Assembly (NCBI GenBank): GCA_914767715.1
Contig: OU612067.1
Span: forward strand, 5,456,001-5,520,000
From: Membranipora membranacea
Lineage: Eukaryota; Bryozoa; Gymnolaemata; Cheilostomatida; Membraniporidae
DNA: 64,000 nucleotides
Direction: 5' to 3'
The notes under the pieces are model-generated. The model was not told where the DNA came from, made no database searches, and saw only the letters and a program-made list of their open reading frames with translations. This document shows positions 1 to 13,500 of the stretch, piece after piece (the stretch's first letter is position 1; each line of letters starts with the position of its first letter). The position numbers were made by a program, and so were the translations under genes.

Positions 1-2194
1 GTACCTTTCAAGAACTCTCTACGACAGGAGAAGACACTCTGATAATCACAGGTGACTTAACAAGTAATCAGTTATGGTAATAGGTAACAATGTGCCAATT
101 TGAAGAAATAAGCCTTGTTCTGTGGCACCAAAAATGATACAGTATAGTGAATATTTGAGCTGATGTTTTGAACGAATGACCATAGTTGAGTTTCTTCTTT
201 TTAGAAATTTCTATGAATACTTTATTAACATGATCTATAAACAAATTAAAATGTGAAGTACTTGCCAATGCATTGTTCTTAGTGAAGATGTGATGCTTAA
301 AAGTTGAAAGGATATAAAATATTTCTGCCCTCAACATCAATGAGGGTATTTAGGAGCTTCGTTATGAATGTGTTAGTGCATCATATTGTAGGCGTCATTA
401 CAGAAAATTTTGTACATTTTTTCACATTTTCAATTTTCGATGCTGAATTTGACATGTCCTGATATGCCCATAAAATAAATGCTTTTTATTACCACAGGCC
501 TACCATGGGAAACTGAGAAAGGACCCATGCCAGTGAAAATCTCTTTGAGTGACTGTAATTGATCATGATCCATTTATTGTGCGCTGAGGTATTCTTAGAA
601 TCATCTTTCTTTTTCTCTCTTATAGAGCAAGAGGTTATTGGAGATGCAGAGTTTATGACAGCTTCAGGAGATAGGATTGGAGGCAGGCCTATAAAACTTC
701 CCACGAAACTCACACTTATTCAAGAGACAGTCACTGGTGCATCAGCCAACACATCTTGTTATTATAAAGGATTTGTTTATGTTGGTAAAAATGGAGGAAC
801 AATTGATAGAATTGATGAGCAAGGAAATGTAGACAATGCTTTCATCAAACTTGAAAAATCCGTAATAAGTATCGCTGCTAAAAATGGGCGCCTCTACTGT
901 TATATGTATGGTAGAGATGCACCATGCTGCATATTTGTGCTTGACCTCGATGGAAAACAGTTGGGGAAATGGAGTCACTCAAGGATGGCACCATATTGGG
1001 GAAACCGAATAGTATTCATCAGCAACACACAGCTAGCTGTAGGAGACTGGAATACCAAACAGATCATTATCTACTCTCTCACAGGGGATGTCATCAGAAC
1101 CATACCGTGTCCTGCTGCTCTGAAGATGGAAGAGAATGTAGCCATGACTAGCTGTGGACCTGGATTCCTGGTGATATCAGACAGAAAGACAGCCAAGGTA
1201 GCGAAGATTGGAGTCGAGGAAGGCAGGCTAATCTGGTGTGTAGATACAGACCCTAAGCCTTGTGGAATGATTCTTTATCAGAGGTGCCATCTACTCGTAG
1301 CCCATGGCTCAGGGGTCAAGGCTAAAATTACAATACTGGATGCTGAAACAGGTTTGTATATCTTCGTGATTCTGAAGTAGGAATAAGCAATAAGTAGGCA
1401 ATACTGTTGTGTTTTTTCTCAGAGTTACCTCCCTTAATCATTTACAGATGAGACCATATTCCTGCAAAGGGAAAGATAATATGTTTTGCTGCATAAGCTT
1501 CTCTGTTTATGCTAGCAGGGTTTGATCTCCCTAGCTGGTAAAAAAAAAAGAAAATCGGTTTTTCTTTACGATTGAAATTAAAAAACGTGTACTAAAATGA
1601 GCAAACCTCAACAAATTCAATGAAATTAAGTGTCATAAGAGAAGCTGTCAATTTTATTTTATAGAAATATCTCAAATATGTAATAATTTATTAATTGAAG
1701 AAAAGTTTTGTATGACAAAAAAAACAAATGTATTAATGATATTTCAAAAGATTTTTTCTTGACAATAATCATTTTAGGCAAGAAATGTGTTTTATTTGAA
1801 ATCTTATCAGTTTAGGGGTCCCCTAGCGGAAGGGGTTCATGTTGAAAAAGTATGGACTCATCTGGAAAATGTATCGAGGGAGGTAACGCAGAAAAAACAC
1901 AACACCATTGCATTCGACACTACCCCATTGTTTGAAGGCTTTTGGCACTGAGTTATTCGGTCATTTAAAGTCTAGTCTGTTTGGGTCTATTTTTTACTGT
2001 AGATTATAATGATTTGTATTACTTTCATAGATTGTGAATATGGAATCTTATTTTCAGGGCAGAAGTTGGGGAGCTTACAAGATGAACTAAAGGAAAAGCC
2101 TTCCGCTGATATTTTTGAATTGGGACTGAGAGACAGCACACTCATTGTGCCAACCTTTGTACAGAAGACAGTTGTGTTCTACAAGATGTACTGA
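1..2194 (+). CDS. Beta-propeller (NHL/TRIM-like) protein, 3' part
   Basis: Three exons are joined in phase: 1-51 (last bases of an exon that starts left of the window; donor GTGACT), 626-1351 (acceptor TTATAG, donor GTTTGT) and 2058-2194 (acceptor TTTTCAG, stop TGA). They give about 304 residues. The large exon shows repeated hydrophobic-strand units such as GFVYVGKNGGTIDRID, QLAVGDWNTKQIIIYSLTG and FLVISDRKTAKVAKI, the pattern of NHL or WD-like propeller blades that follow a coiled coil in TRIM2/3-type proteins. The protein ends with a last strand, STLIVPTFVQKTVVFYKMY. No RING or B-box is visible because the 5' end is missing, so the TRIM assignment is inference. The first 51 bases are assigned only because the phase and donor fit. 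The last intron carries an inverted-repeat element. Confidence 0.6.
1398..1911. mobile_element. Inverted-repeat element (MITE-like) in propeller-gene intron
   Basis: The left arm (about 1398-1474) and right arm (about 1835-1911) are inverted copies of each other, sharing TGTTGTGTTTTTTCT, GTTACCTCCCT and CAGATGAG-CCATA with small indels. The middle (about 360 bp) is A/T-rich and non-coding. No clear target duplication is visible, so the ends are approximate. It lies wholly inside the intron between exons 626-1351 and 2058-2194. Confidence 0.65.
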
Positions 2195-4581
2195 GAAATA
2201 TTTATAGTCAAGAATGACTATATCAGTCTACCATTATAAATACTTTGAGCTCAACAGCTTCTTTGATATATACCAATATTAGATCACTTTATGATCAAGT
2301 AAATATACTATCAAAAAGAAGTGATGTATATAGATGTACTATTTACCCTAAAGTTGCGATCCCGGATTCAAGAAAAGCTTCATAGATGTGCAATAATAAT
2401 AACTCTACTATGCAATACGCACCCAACTACCAACACTTAAACAAACCTATATGATGGAAATCATACATCCACTAAGAAAGTAAAGTTATGGTGTTAGGTT
2501 GGTTCGCAGCTTTATGTTTCACATTTAACCTACGGCTGTCAACCTAAGAAACCTTCAAGCTTTCTGCGCTCTTTTTCACCTTAAAAATTCAGTTGATTAT
2601 GACAGCAGTCTGAATTCTTTCTAAAAATCACAATCTCTACCATCTCGATATGCGTATTTGCGTATATGTATCCAATGACAACAGAAGCATTCTAGGGATA
2701 TAATTCGACGCTATTAGCGTATCCTTGACTCGTTGATTGCTCCCTATCCACTACCAGCATATGTGGAAGTGTGAAAGGACAGAATACAGAAGAGAAATCA
2801 TCTGCTTAAGTGACCAGACAAGATGAATTTAGATTGCCAAATAAGGTGTTAAAAATACATGTCTTTATAAGTTCAATGACATCATGATGTTTATTTGACC
2901 TTACTTCCACACCAAATCGTTCTAATTGAATGATATTTGCAGAATGCTGTATATTTCAGCATTAATATCTGAATGTTTGCTCCCTCTGATTTGGTTGCGG
3001 AAGGGTACTGCAAAAGTCAGGATTCTCTCATTTAACTCATTCTAGTCTGTTTCATTTTTGACTGTGAACTCTGAAAGATGAGGAATTGCCGGTAAAACAA
3101 AGCATTTTTCAAAAGATTCCTCTACTAGAACCCCTATGTTGTTGCTATCTGTCATCTACCACTGATTTCATGTTACATGTATCGGCCATTAGAATGAGCT
3201 TCAAACAAACATGTCAATGCAATAGGCCTCTGCGATGGTGGAGTGATATTGAAAAAGTCGGGTATAGAGAATGCTGCAGCAATACCACAGCAATACACAG
3301 ATTTTAAAGTTTTCGTCAGCATTCAGTGAATGCACAAAGGTTAAAGGAGGCCATCCAACATAAATAAATTGAAATGAGAATCAGAATGATGTTTGTCACC
3401 TAAAATACTATGTTTAGATAAGCCCGAGCACCACTCTGTGCTTACTGCTAGTCATATGAGATACCATTTAACCCTGATGAGGTGAGATGCCATTTGACCT
3501 GTGTCCTGCATAAGGCACTTGTCTTGTCAATGGACTGCCATGTTTAGAAACAAATCTTACAGAACAATGATTGACAAGAAATCAAATCCAAGAGGTTCCT
3601 CAGCTATGGGATGGGGTATTGATGAATATTATATAAAAGCACATTCAATATCACAATTTATTTCAGTTCTAACAACTACATCATGGGTCTTTGCAAAATT
3701 TACAAACAACACCACGTCAATAATTTAAGTACAAAAAAATACACTGGCTATTATGACAAGAGACCCACGAGCTCTCATTGCCTCATTATCTTACAGTATA
3801 GAAATGTAACGCCAGATAAAACACCGGCCTTAATCGCTGTGTTATTTTCTGGCATTTACACATGTGAGCATAGTATTGACAACGAAAAACAGTCACATGA
3901 TAAAGTGAATAATGAGCCATTTCTTGAACCGGAAAAAAACCCGGTTATTCCCAACATTCAAGTAGGGATGGAGACCATCCGTGGATGGAAATTCTCTGAC
4001 AGTAGATAGGAGCTACAGCTGATAATTGATGGCTGGCAGTACAATCAATGTACACGCAATTCACAACTGGCCGAACACAATATAGACTTCAGTATATAGC
4101 CCTGTCATATCCTCTCTATTTACATGCTGTATGCTATTCTCAGCTTATCCACATTGGTAGAAACTGGCTGCAGCTTTGAGAATAAACTCTCCAATGCTAC
4201 AAAACAAAGGCAGCAGTTGGGTTAAAGGAAAGAAGGTAAATATATCATTTTCATACTAGGTTCTGATATTTGATTAATCGGAAACTTGTTAGACTCATTT
4301 AACTGATCCTAACATTTTGGCAAACTTCACAATGATATTTGACAACAAAAAATCTAAATCAATCTCAATTGCCATATTGTTGTATATTACAATCCCTTAG
4401 GGTAGCTATAAAGAAGCTCTGCTTGCTATTCTATATAATTTTATCAAGTTGGCTGACAATATGCCACAAGATATCTATGGCTATAAATGTTGATCGTAAC
4501 TTACATGATGTAGATAATATAACGTAATTTTACCCATGCTTTATGTGAATTTTGCTGTCATTGATGGAGGGACTACAGTAG
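2195..4581. other. Convergent intergenic spacer
   Basis: Spacer between the 3' ends of the propeller gene (+) and SPAG1 (-). Open frames here are short, without family resemblance or codon structure. It should hold both 3' UTRs, but no poly(A) signal could be placed confidently. The nearest AATAAA on the minus strand is far from the SPAG1 stop (about 3656-3661). Confidence 0.5.
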
Positions 4582-7500
4582 TTACTTACATGATTTACAG
4601 CTGGCTGACATGAACATAGTAATCATAGAGAACCTAGGTACGGAGGACAGAGATACAAGATAACGCTCCACATCTGTGTAATCATCTATAATAAAGAGAG
4701 TAGAAACCAGTTATCAGTGAGGCAAACATACAACTGTACAAATGGATCGTATAAAACAATTTTGTTTAGGATATTTCATATATCCGAAATATACAGACGA
4801 ATGTATTTATTAGTGATGGCAAAGTCTCGGTCCCGGTCTCGTGAGACAGGCACTGTTGATACATGTCGATACTTGTTCATTACAAACACGGTTTTTGCCA
4901 TGGTTTTTGCCACGGTTCTTGGGTTTTTTTAAATCAAAAAACCCAAGAACCGTGGCCGCTTCACAAGGCTAGCCATAGTATAGTGACAAGGCCCCCCAAT
5001 GTTTGTTCCGAAGCCCAGACTGTTGTTATATCCAAATTAATACGGTCATTTCTTCATCATATTCAATTTGTAGATGCCGATAAAGCGGCAGTTTTCAATT
5101 TATCGCCGTCAATATATGTCTCTGTCTTGTCTCGAATTTTGTTGCTAAAATCTGGCAATTTGCCATCACTAGTATTTATTGGGCGCAACCTCAACTTTCC
5201 CGTCTAGGTGGTAGGTTCAGAGTTAAAATACAATCAAAACGTAAAAGAGAAAACGGAAAGTAATGCCAATGCCTGATATCCGATCAGCATACTTGTATGT
5301 TAGCTACCTCGTACGGACAGAAATGTATATGTCTTGTTGAACATTTACATCTTACTTACCTTGAGAGAAATGTTTGTCTAAACATAGGACAATCTTCTCC
5401 ATCATATCTGCTTCAAGCTTATTACTGAGAACTGTAAAACAACAAATAAATATAATTATACTAATAAACAGTGATAATTTCGGGTAAGTAGTATTTTTCC
5501 TGCCTGCGTTTATCGTTTGATTGCAAAGAGGAATGTATTTAGTTTATTTTTCAAGTAGGAATCCATTTCTGACAAGAAACTCCTTCACTGTTCAGGTTAA
5601 AATATCAAATTATGAGTTTTAGGCATTAGGCCTCTCATGGTCCTAATGATCCTCTTGATCACAGGGTGGCATGGCAGTGTAGGCTTAAATTCTTTTCCTT
5701 CAAATTTTGAATTTTTTCAATAATATAGTTTTGGATGACCACATATATTTTAATTTGAACAAACACTAATCGATGTAACTAAATATCAGATATAGTCATA
5801 GACGTAATAATAAACCTAGACAGGACACTGTATATAGCTGAAGTGAGGCACTTAATTATGGTGACGCGACGTCACTGGAGGGTGTGGAAACAGTGATTTT
5901 TACTCATAGCTATCATTGATTTACCTGTCCCAGCTCTGGTTAAATGTTGATTGGCTTCAATCGGAATTTAAGTTTGAAAATTGCAATAGATTCCGCAGCT
6001 TCTGGCGATCATTTTGATAGTCTATTTAGCTTCGTAGCTTAAATATTATAAAAAAAAAGCAAACTATTGAAAACGGTGCATAGACTTAAAGCTATAATTT
6101 TTTTTGCAGTTTCAGTCCTGATTAAATGCTTATATCTCAAACAATTTTGATGGAAACTTGAGTTTGAAAATTGCAATAGACTCAGCAGCTTCTGGTGATC
6201 ATTTTGATAGTCTGATTAGCTTCGTAGCTTAAATATTATCAAAAAATCAAGCTTTTGAAAACGGTGCATAGACTCAAAGCTATAATCTTTTTGCAGTTTC
6301 AGCTCCGATTTAAAGTTTATTTCCTTATCAATTTCGATGGGATTTTAAGTTTGAAAATTGCAATAGATTCAGTAGCTTGTGGAGATCATTTTGATGGTCT
6401 TTTCTGCCCTGTAGCTCAAGTATAACCAGGGAGTTCAGGGCTTTCTTCCATGGAATAACTGAGGAAAGCAAGAAATTGAATTTACTTGGTGAATACACAA
6501 TTACCAAAGAAATAACTAATTTCATCTTTGGTTTTTTTGAATGCTTTTTTGCTCATTTCGAGCCAGGCATACACGATACAATAATAAATGTCATGTCCTT
6601 AGACAAAATATCCACCAACATTATTCAAACGTGACCAACAGAGACAGTGGGAAGTAAACAAGTCAAGGCCGGACCTCACAAAGCTTCAAATAAAATTGAA
6701 GTTCATAGTAGACGATATTCTGTGTAGCTAATATAATGGTCACTTTGGTGGGTCAAAATTAAAGGCAGACCTCCTGCCCCGACAGCATACTCCTTGTTCT
6801 TACCTTAAATTCCATCAACATCAATTCTGACAACGAAACACAATCTTTCGAACTTTTGAAATACATAGGTTTATTGTGGTCTGCTGGAGTCAGCAATAGA
6901 GCAACAGATTTCTAGATTTCTGAGTACACAGCACTCATCAAGCTGAGCACTATTTGTTCACAATGGATAAGCCAGGCCAGAGCGGATCTTCCGAACCACC
7001 AGTATGTAACTGTGATACAATGACTTCGGTTATACCAAGGAGGAAAGTCCTTAACTCCCTGGTCATACCTGAGCTACAAAGCTGAACAGACCTTCAAAAT
7101 GAGCCCCACAAGCTGCTGAGTCTATTGCAATTTTCAAATTGAAATCCCATTAAAATTGATTAGGAATTAAACTCTAAATCAGGGTTGAAACTGCAAAACA
7201 AATTATAGCTTTGAGTCTATGCACCGTTTTCAATAGCTTGCTTTTTTGATAATATTTAAGCTACGAAGCTAAACAGACTATCAAAATGATCATCAGAAGC
7301 TGCTGAGTCTATTGCAATTTTCAAACTTAAATTCCGATTGAAGCCAATTGAGTTATCAACATTTAACCAGAGCTGGGACAGGTAAATCAATGATGGCTTT
7401 GAGTAAAAATCACTGTTTCTACACCCTCCAGTGACGTCGCGTCACCATAATCAAGTGCCTCACTGCCTCAATGCTAATGCTCCATACAGTGTCCTGTCTA

Positions 7501-10500
7501 GGTTTATTATTAAGTCTACGAATATAGTACACACCTGAAGCCAGATTTTTAGGAGGGATTTGTCTGATAAGCCGAGCATATGGTTCTGTATCATGTATAT
7601 GCTTCATAGAGGTCCAGGCTTGTGTGAACTCGTACGGTGTGGGGCTGTAATAGATGTAACAGACTGTGTAAACAGTAGTCAAATCGAAACGATGTATGAT
7701 GAGACCATCTATTGTATAACTCGCATGCCTACAGTTTCATATATGGACATTTCTCTTGAACGCGTTAAGCAGCAGCAAAAAATGAGAAGTGAAATATCGA
7801 ATCTCACTTATTTGAAGATATAAAGGTTTTTAGAGAAGTTGACTGTCTCCTCAAATGTTGCAGCTGCAAGTGAAGACAACTTTCGTCCTACCCGTTCAAA
7901 ACAGTGAAGGTAATCGAGACAGGCAGTTAGAAAATAACTTTAGTAACATAGCAACTTCATTAGGGCCTTGAGCTGCCTTGGCTTTTCCGCAGGGCAGGGA
8001 CGTAGGTGGTATACCCTAGACAGAACAGTTTGAGTACTCAGTCTAAACATAATACATACTTATTAGAGAGAGTAGGTACTGAGGCTACAGATCCCGCCTG
8101 CTGCTGCTGACTCTTCTCCTGAGTTTTAGCAGCGGCAGCAGCAGCTGCTGTCTTCTTAGCCTGCTTTCTCTTCTTATTCCTGGCAGATTTAGACTGAGAT
8201 TTATTTTGTTGGTTTGATTCAGCTGCGGGTGGGATACTGTCTGCAGCCGCTCTGGGTGAGGGCTCACTCTCAGTGTCTGAGTCTTCGATGATTTGAATTC
8301 TCTTTGCTGTGGATGTTTTTGTGGAAGTTTGTTTATTAGTTTGAGCAGCGGATTGTTGATTTGAAGATTGTTTGTTTGTACCAGTTGCTGGTTGTTTGGC
8401 TGTGGAAGATTTCTCTGTGGACTTTATAGATATGAGTTGCTGTAAAGAAGCAGAAGAATAAATGTGTATAAAACATTACTTCTTATATACATTATATTTT
8501 GATAGGAAGATAATTTCCGAGATTGTTTTCACTTGTAAGCAAAATTTCAAGAATGAAAACATGATCCCTAGTACAATAACTATCTAGTTAGCCTTTGTCC
8601 ATCAGATCAAATGTGATAATCATGGATATCCTTTTCCTCAAGTAGATTGCAATAATCTATCAGTTATTCCATACCATTCGGTTCAAGGAACAGAAGGAGA
8701 ATTGTGAAAAGTGTCTACAATATTACCTTTTTGTACGCTTCTTTGACGAGCTCAGATTCTTTTTTGGCAGCGGTGTTTCCAGGTTCTAATTTTAGTATAC
8801 TTATCAGATCCGACAGGCTTTCCTTGTATTTAGAGAGAACCTAGAGTAGGGAAAAAAGTAGGTGTAAAAAACAGACAAACCAACAGACAGAGAAAACATG
8901 AGCTCATCAATACTGGTCTCAATCAAGGAATATTACAGGTAGATCAAGGCTGGTTCAAGTTATCTCCTGGTAGGAATGTACAAACAGAATAGCTCAAGAA
9001 GAAATCCTAGAAGGTAATACTGTCACAACTATATAGTTAAACTACTGCTGCCACAGAGGCAAATGTGTTATTGAATTCTGTATAGCTTAAAACTAATAAT
9101 ATGAGGCTGCCAACTCAGCATTGTCACCTAATGTGCAAATTATTTGCACAAACTGACCGTCAAAATCAGGGCATGAATTTATCTACAGCATCATGTGACG
9201 TAGTTACCGCCTAACTAGTGGAAATGAATTAATTTCATACCCTGATTTTGAAGATCAGTGTGTGCAAATCATTTACCCATTAGGTGACAATTTTGAGATT
9301 AAAGCCTCAATTAGTCATCTAGAAGCTATAAAGAATTCAGTGAGCACAAATTTGCCTGAGTGGCAGCAGTAGTTTAAGACTTACTTTATTAGCTAGAGCT
9401 CTTCTGTACATGGCCTTTACATGATTTGGTTCTATAGCTAATACAGTATCACAATCCTGTAAATAAAGAGAATAACCACTATGTACCAATTGAGAGAAGA
9501 GCGAACAAGTCACGATGATGGACACAAAATCAGGTATAATGTTGCTGTCCGTCTATGTAGACGATGACTGCACCAAGGTGCGAGCTAGGAAGAGGTTTTT
9601 ATAGTGACGACTATGTTTACAAGTCGTTAGTGTCACTTTTCAACCAGTGACAGCTTAAACCCAGCGTAAAGCATAGAGCTGCAAGGCCGGAGCTGAAGTG
9701 GTTGATGACAGCAGCCTCCTGTATTGAGCTTCACCATACACGAGGGTTCTTTTATATGCATGCACAATGATGTTGTACATACAGAAGACCTTCATTATTT
9801 TAAGTCCTGATCCAAATGACTACGAAGTTAGAATCTCAATACTTGAATTTTCAAGTCAGGTTATTATCAACCATTGGTCCGAAAAGAAAAGGGTTGCAGG
9901 AGAAATGCCAAAGTTGATCATTTGAAAAAGGTAATAGAAAAATCTAAGTCCAAATTGTGACTTTGTGACATCAGCAGAGTATGTTTCAGCTATCAATGTT
10001 TTAGATGAACCAAATGATCATCACACAGTACTTGCATATGCATGTAAAATTATCACCGACTTACTTTTACCGCTAGCCCAGGATTATCACATTTGATATG
10101 ACACAGAGATCGGTTGCTATATGGCGCCACCCTATCTGGAAACAGCTGGATAGCCTGAGAGTAATATTGTGCAGCTTCTTTGAACTTAGAAGAAGACACC
10201 ATCTTGTTACCGAGATCCTTCAATCTGGTAAACTTCTCTTCGCTTGTTTCTACCTTTGCCTAAATAAAACAAGTTGGGTTAGTTGTGAGAAAAGAATAAG
10301 AACATGAAAACATATTTATAAGTGTTGGCCATCGGCATCTAGTACATGTGTACATCTGAACAACCTACTTAGAACTGTCTGCTTCAACCTCTATAATTAT
10401 AGGTTATCATTTCACACTTTCATCTCTAAGATTTCTTCATCAGCTCAAATAATTACACTAAAATTGAAACTCGGCATCTCCACTCTAGCTAAATTTTTAC

Positions 10501-13500
10501 CATTCAGCCATTTTATTGACGGAGAGGGACTTTGCTACCCATATTTAAGGTTCTGAAATTTATTATAATGAGGATTCTGTTTGCTTCACCATCTGTCATG
10601 CTCACCTTTGGCTCAGGAGTAGGCGCTGTCTCCCTCTCAATCTTTGGTTCTGTAACCTCTGACCTTCTAGCTGTCGACTCTGGTGGAGGAGAGACAGCCT
10701 TTGTCTGTTTGGTGACAGTCACTGCTGGTTGTTTGACAGCGGCGATATCAGAGACGATCTCATATCGAGGGATGTTGGCAGCGGTAGGAATTTTAGGTAT
10801 GCTGGTTCTCCATTTACCTCCTCCGTACTGCTGAGATAACATAGCCTCACATCTACAGTAGATATGAATTGAGGAGTTGGGATTATATACCGGGATAATT
10901 AGGCAAACACCAAATTAGATTGATAGAATGGAACACCCACATGCAGGATGAGTGCGCCTCCCCTCCTTGCGATGTCCCTCTCCATGTTATGTTTTGATGT
11001 TTTGCTCTTATGGTCTCCATATTCTTTTTTAGCCTAACAGCTGAGATGTTAGGAGTAGGAGTTGAGTTGGTGGCATTGAAATAGAGTGCCACTGAAATTC
11101 CTTGATTTGTAAGCTGGGAAGCTTTAAAAAATCATTGCGCCAATTCTACTTTTTATTAAAATCTTTGTGGCAGCTTTCAACAAACAAAGAAAGATTGGCT
11201 AGCATTTAAGTTAATACATTGTATTTAGATTACCTGTTGGCGCCGGCGTATGCAGTGGAAGCATTCGGATCCAGATTAATAACATGTCTGTAATCTACAT
11301 ACGACTCTTTATACTTTTCTAGCATCTCATATGCTGTGGCTCTCCTGAGTAGAGCTAAAACAATGCATATCAGCGTGCTTGAATTGACTTCACGGGAACA
11401 TCTGCACATATTTCCAACTTTATCGTATTCATATCAATATTCTCTTTCGCTTGATACAATTCTAGATGAGTAAGTTATTCGCAGGAGGAAAAGTTCGCAA
11501 TTTTTGCAGGTCTAAAATGGTGAATTGTATGGCAAGCGTTAAGTTACTCCCTCCTCAGCTAGTGAAAATAAATGCTCGCTATCATCAATTCACCCTTAAA
11601 TTAGCTTAACTAAACTCTAGCTAATCTTTACTTGTCTAGTGTATATATTATGACAGATTTGATAGGTCATACCTTTTGTATGATGTGGTATGTAGGAGAG
11701 AGCTTGGTCACAATCTGATAGTGCTTCCCGACAGTTACCGTTCTTAATATGACAGGCTGACAGATTACTAAGTACTATAGCTGCATGGTACATCATACTC
11801 TCATCTACAGTAAATATAAAAAAATAATTAAAAAAAAATGAGTGAGTCAAATCAATATGACAAGCAGCTTACGTTCAAGGTACAGTATGTGCGAGGGAAA
11901 GAATACAATCATGATTGTTGTGCTGACTAGAACATTATCTGTATCATTGTCTTGTCTTGGAGAAGAAACTAGCCACTCAACACCATTCAATATTAGTAGA
12001 GTACACAGAGTAAAAATTTCTAAGTGACAATAGAACATACCTTGCATAGATTTGAGTGCCTTTGTATAGCATGAAGCAGCCTCTCCATACTGCCCTGATT
12101 TGAAAAGCTCATTACCTCTCTGTTTCAGAGTCTCCAGGTTAGCTGGCAGGGCAGGTACGTATACCACTTCAGGCTGAAATTATTTTATTACAGTTTCATC
12201 ACTGAGTCAAAGTCAAGTTGAGAAACAGCTTCTGGTTGTCAAACAGGGATCGGATACCTTTCTCAATTCAAACAAAAGCAAAATTATTGTCCATGAAACT
12301 CAATCAATGGAAATGTGCTATAATTCTTTTAGAAATAGCTGCCTGACCAGTATCTCAGCACATCTCCGTTTAAATACGATGAACTCAGATGTATGTGAAA
12401 TCTGGAAGATGGAAAACAGAGATCAATTGTACAAAGATGTAAACAATAACAATCTACAGGATGACACAAATCCTACCTGTTTCTCAGCCTCAGTGACCTG
12501 ATCTGGCTTAGGCTCAGTAGAGCTTATCTCTGGTGCTGCACTGGACTTCACTACAGTAGAATGAGTGTCATTTGCTGTGCTGACAGCTGGAGGATCATCT
12601 GTCTGCTCATTACTAGACGCAGCAGGTGCTTGCTCTGTGTCTGTAGCTATCTTCTGTTGTATAATACTGAGTAAGCTGCTACTACTTCTGTTAGCTTGTC
12701 TCTTAGCCTGTGTTCTCGGACTACCTGGTGCTGGAATGGTAAATGAGGATAGACATTGATGAATAGATGAATAACAATGATTTGTGTCTGAGTGTGATCT
12801 CGATAGAGTTAAACAAAATTAGTTTGCATTTCAGAATGCTCATCATTCTACCGTCAGTAACTTGAGGGGGAGCAACTCCAAAGTAAAGGGATTTGGTCAG
12901 GTGTGATCAGAGAGGGTGTGATCAAGGACCTCTTTGGCAAGAAGCAGCATGCTCAACTACCTCATATTTATCAACAGAATAAACCAGATTGTTACAACTT
13001 CAGATAAAAGACCTTTGCATGGAGGTGTATATATATTATTTTCATAACAGGTCATGTCTGCAGAGAGCCTAACATCTGCAATAATAATCTCAGGTTATAG
13101 TGAGGATTATTACAGAACTTTGAATGCCTTATATCTCACAAATAAAGCTAAGGTACTGATGATTGAATGATTGTTAAAAGTCTAGAATACATACGAGTGT
13201 CAAAGGTTTTCTCTGGTATAGCCTGAGGATCTGCCTCTGTATTTGTGGATGGAGTTTGGACGGGTGACTGATCACCCTCATCATCAGATTCTTCATCACT
13301 GCTACTATCTTCCTCTATAACTATACGCTTGCTGGGTTTCTGTACCGGTTCACTTGGTTCTTCCACAGGGATGACTATAAATTACAAAACATCCCATCTC
13401 ACAATTTGGTGACAATATAAGTATCAATATCACTAGATTCAACAATATTACAGACTACAAACATAAATTGGTTGTACTATGAGAGTAAGATTGAGAGTCC

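Noticed and set aside
3683-4009. Plus-strand open frame of 108 codons downstream of the propeller gene
   Set aside because: No splice or family signal, unremarkable composition, and it sits in the 3' flank of SPAG1.
4160-4211. Possible extra last exon of SPAG1 after a GTTCTC donor at 4633
   Set aside because: Reading straight through gives PRFSMITMFMS, the conserved end of the RPAP3_C domain, then a stop at 4582, so no further exon is needed.
5796-7521. Introner-type element that created the intron
   Set aside because: The 6-bp duplication does not contain the splice sites, and the intron extends a further 2 kb beyond the element to the next exon.
10532-10834. Plus-strand frame of 100 codons
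   Set aside because: Antisense shadow of SPAG1 exon 10606-10852.
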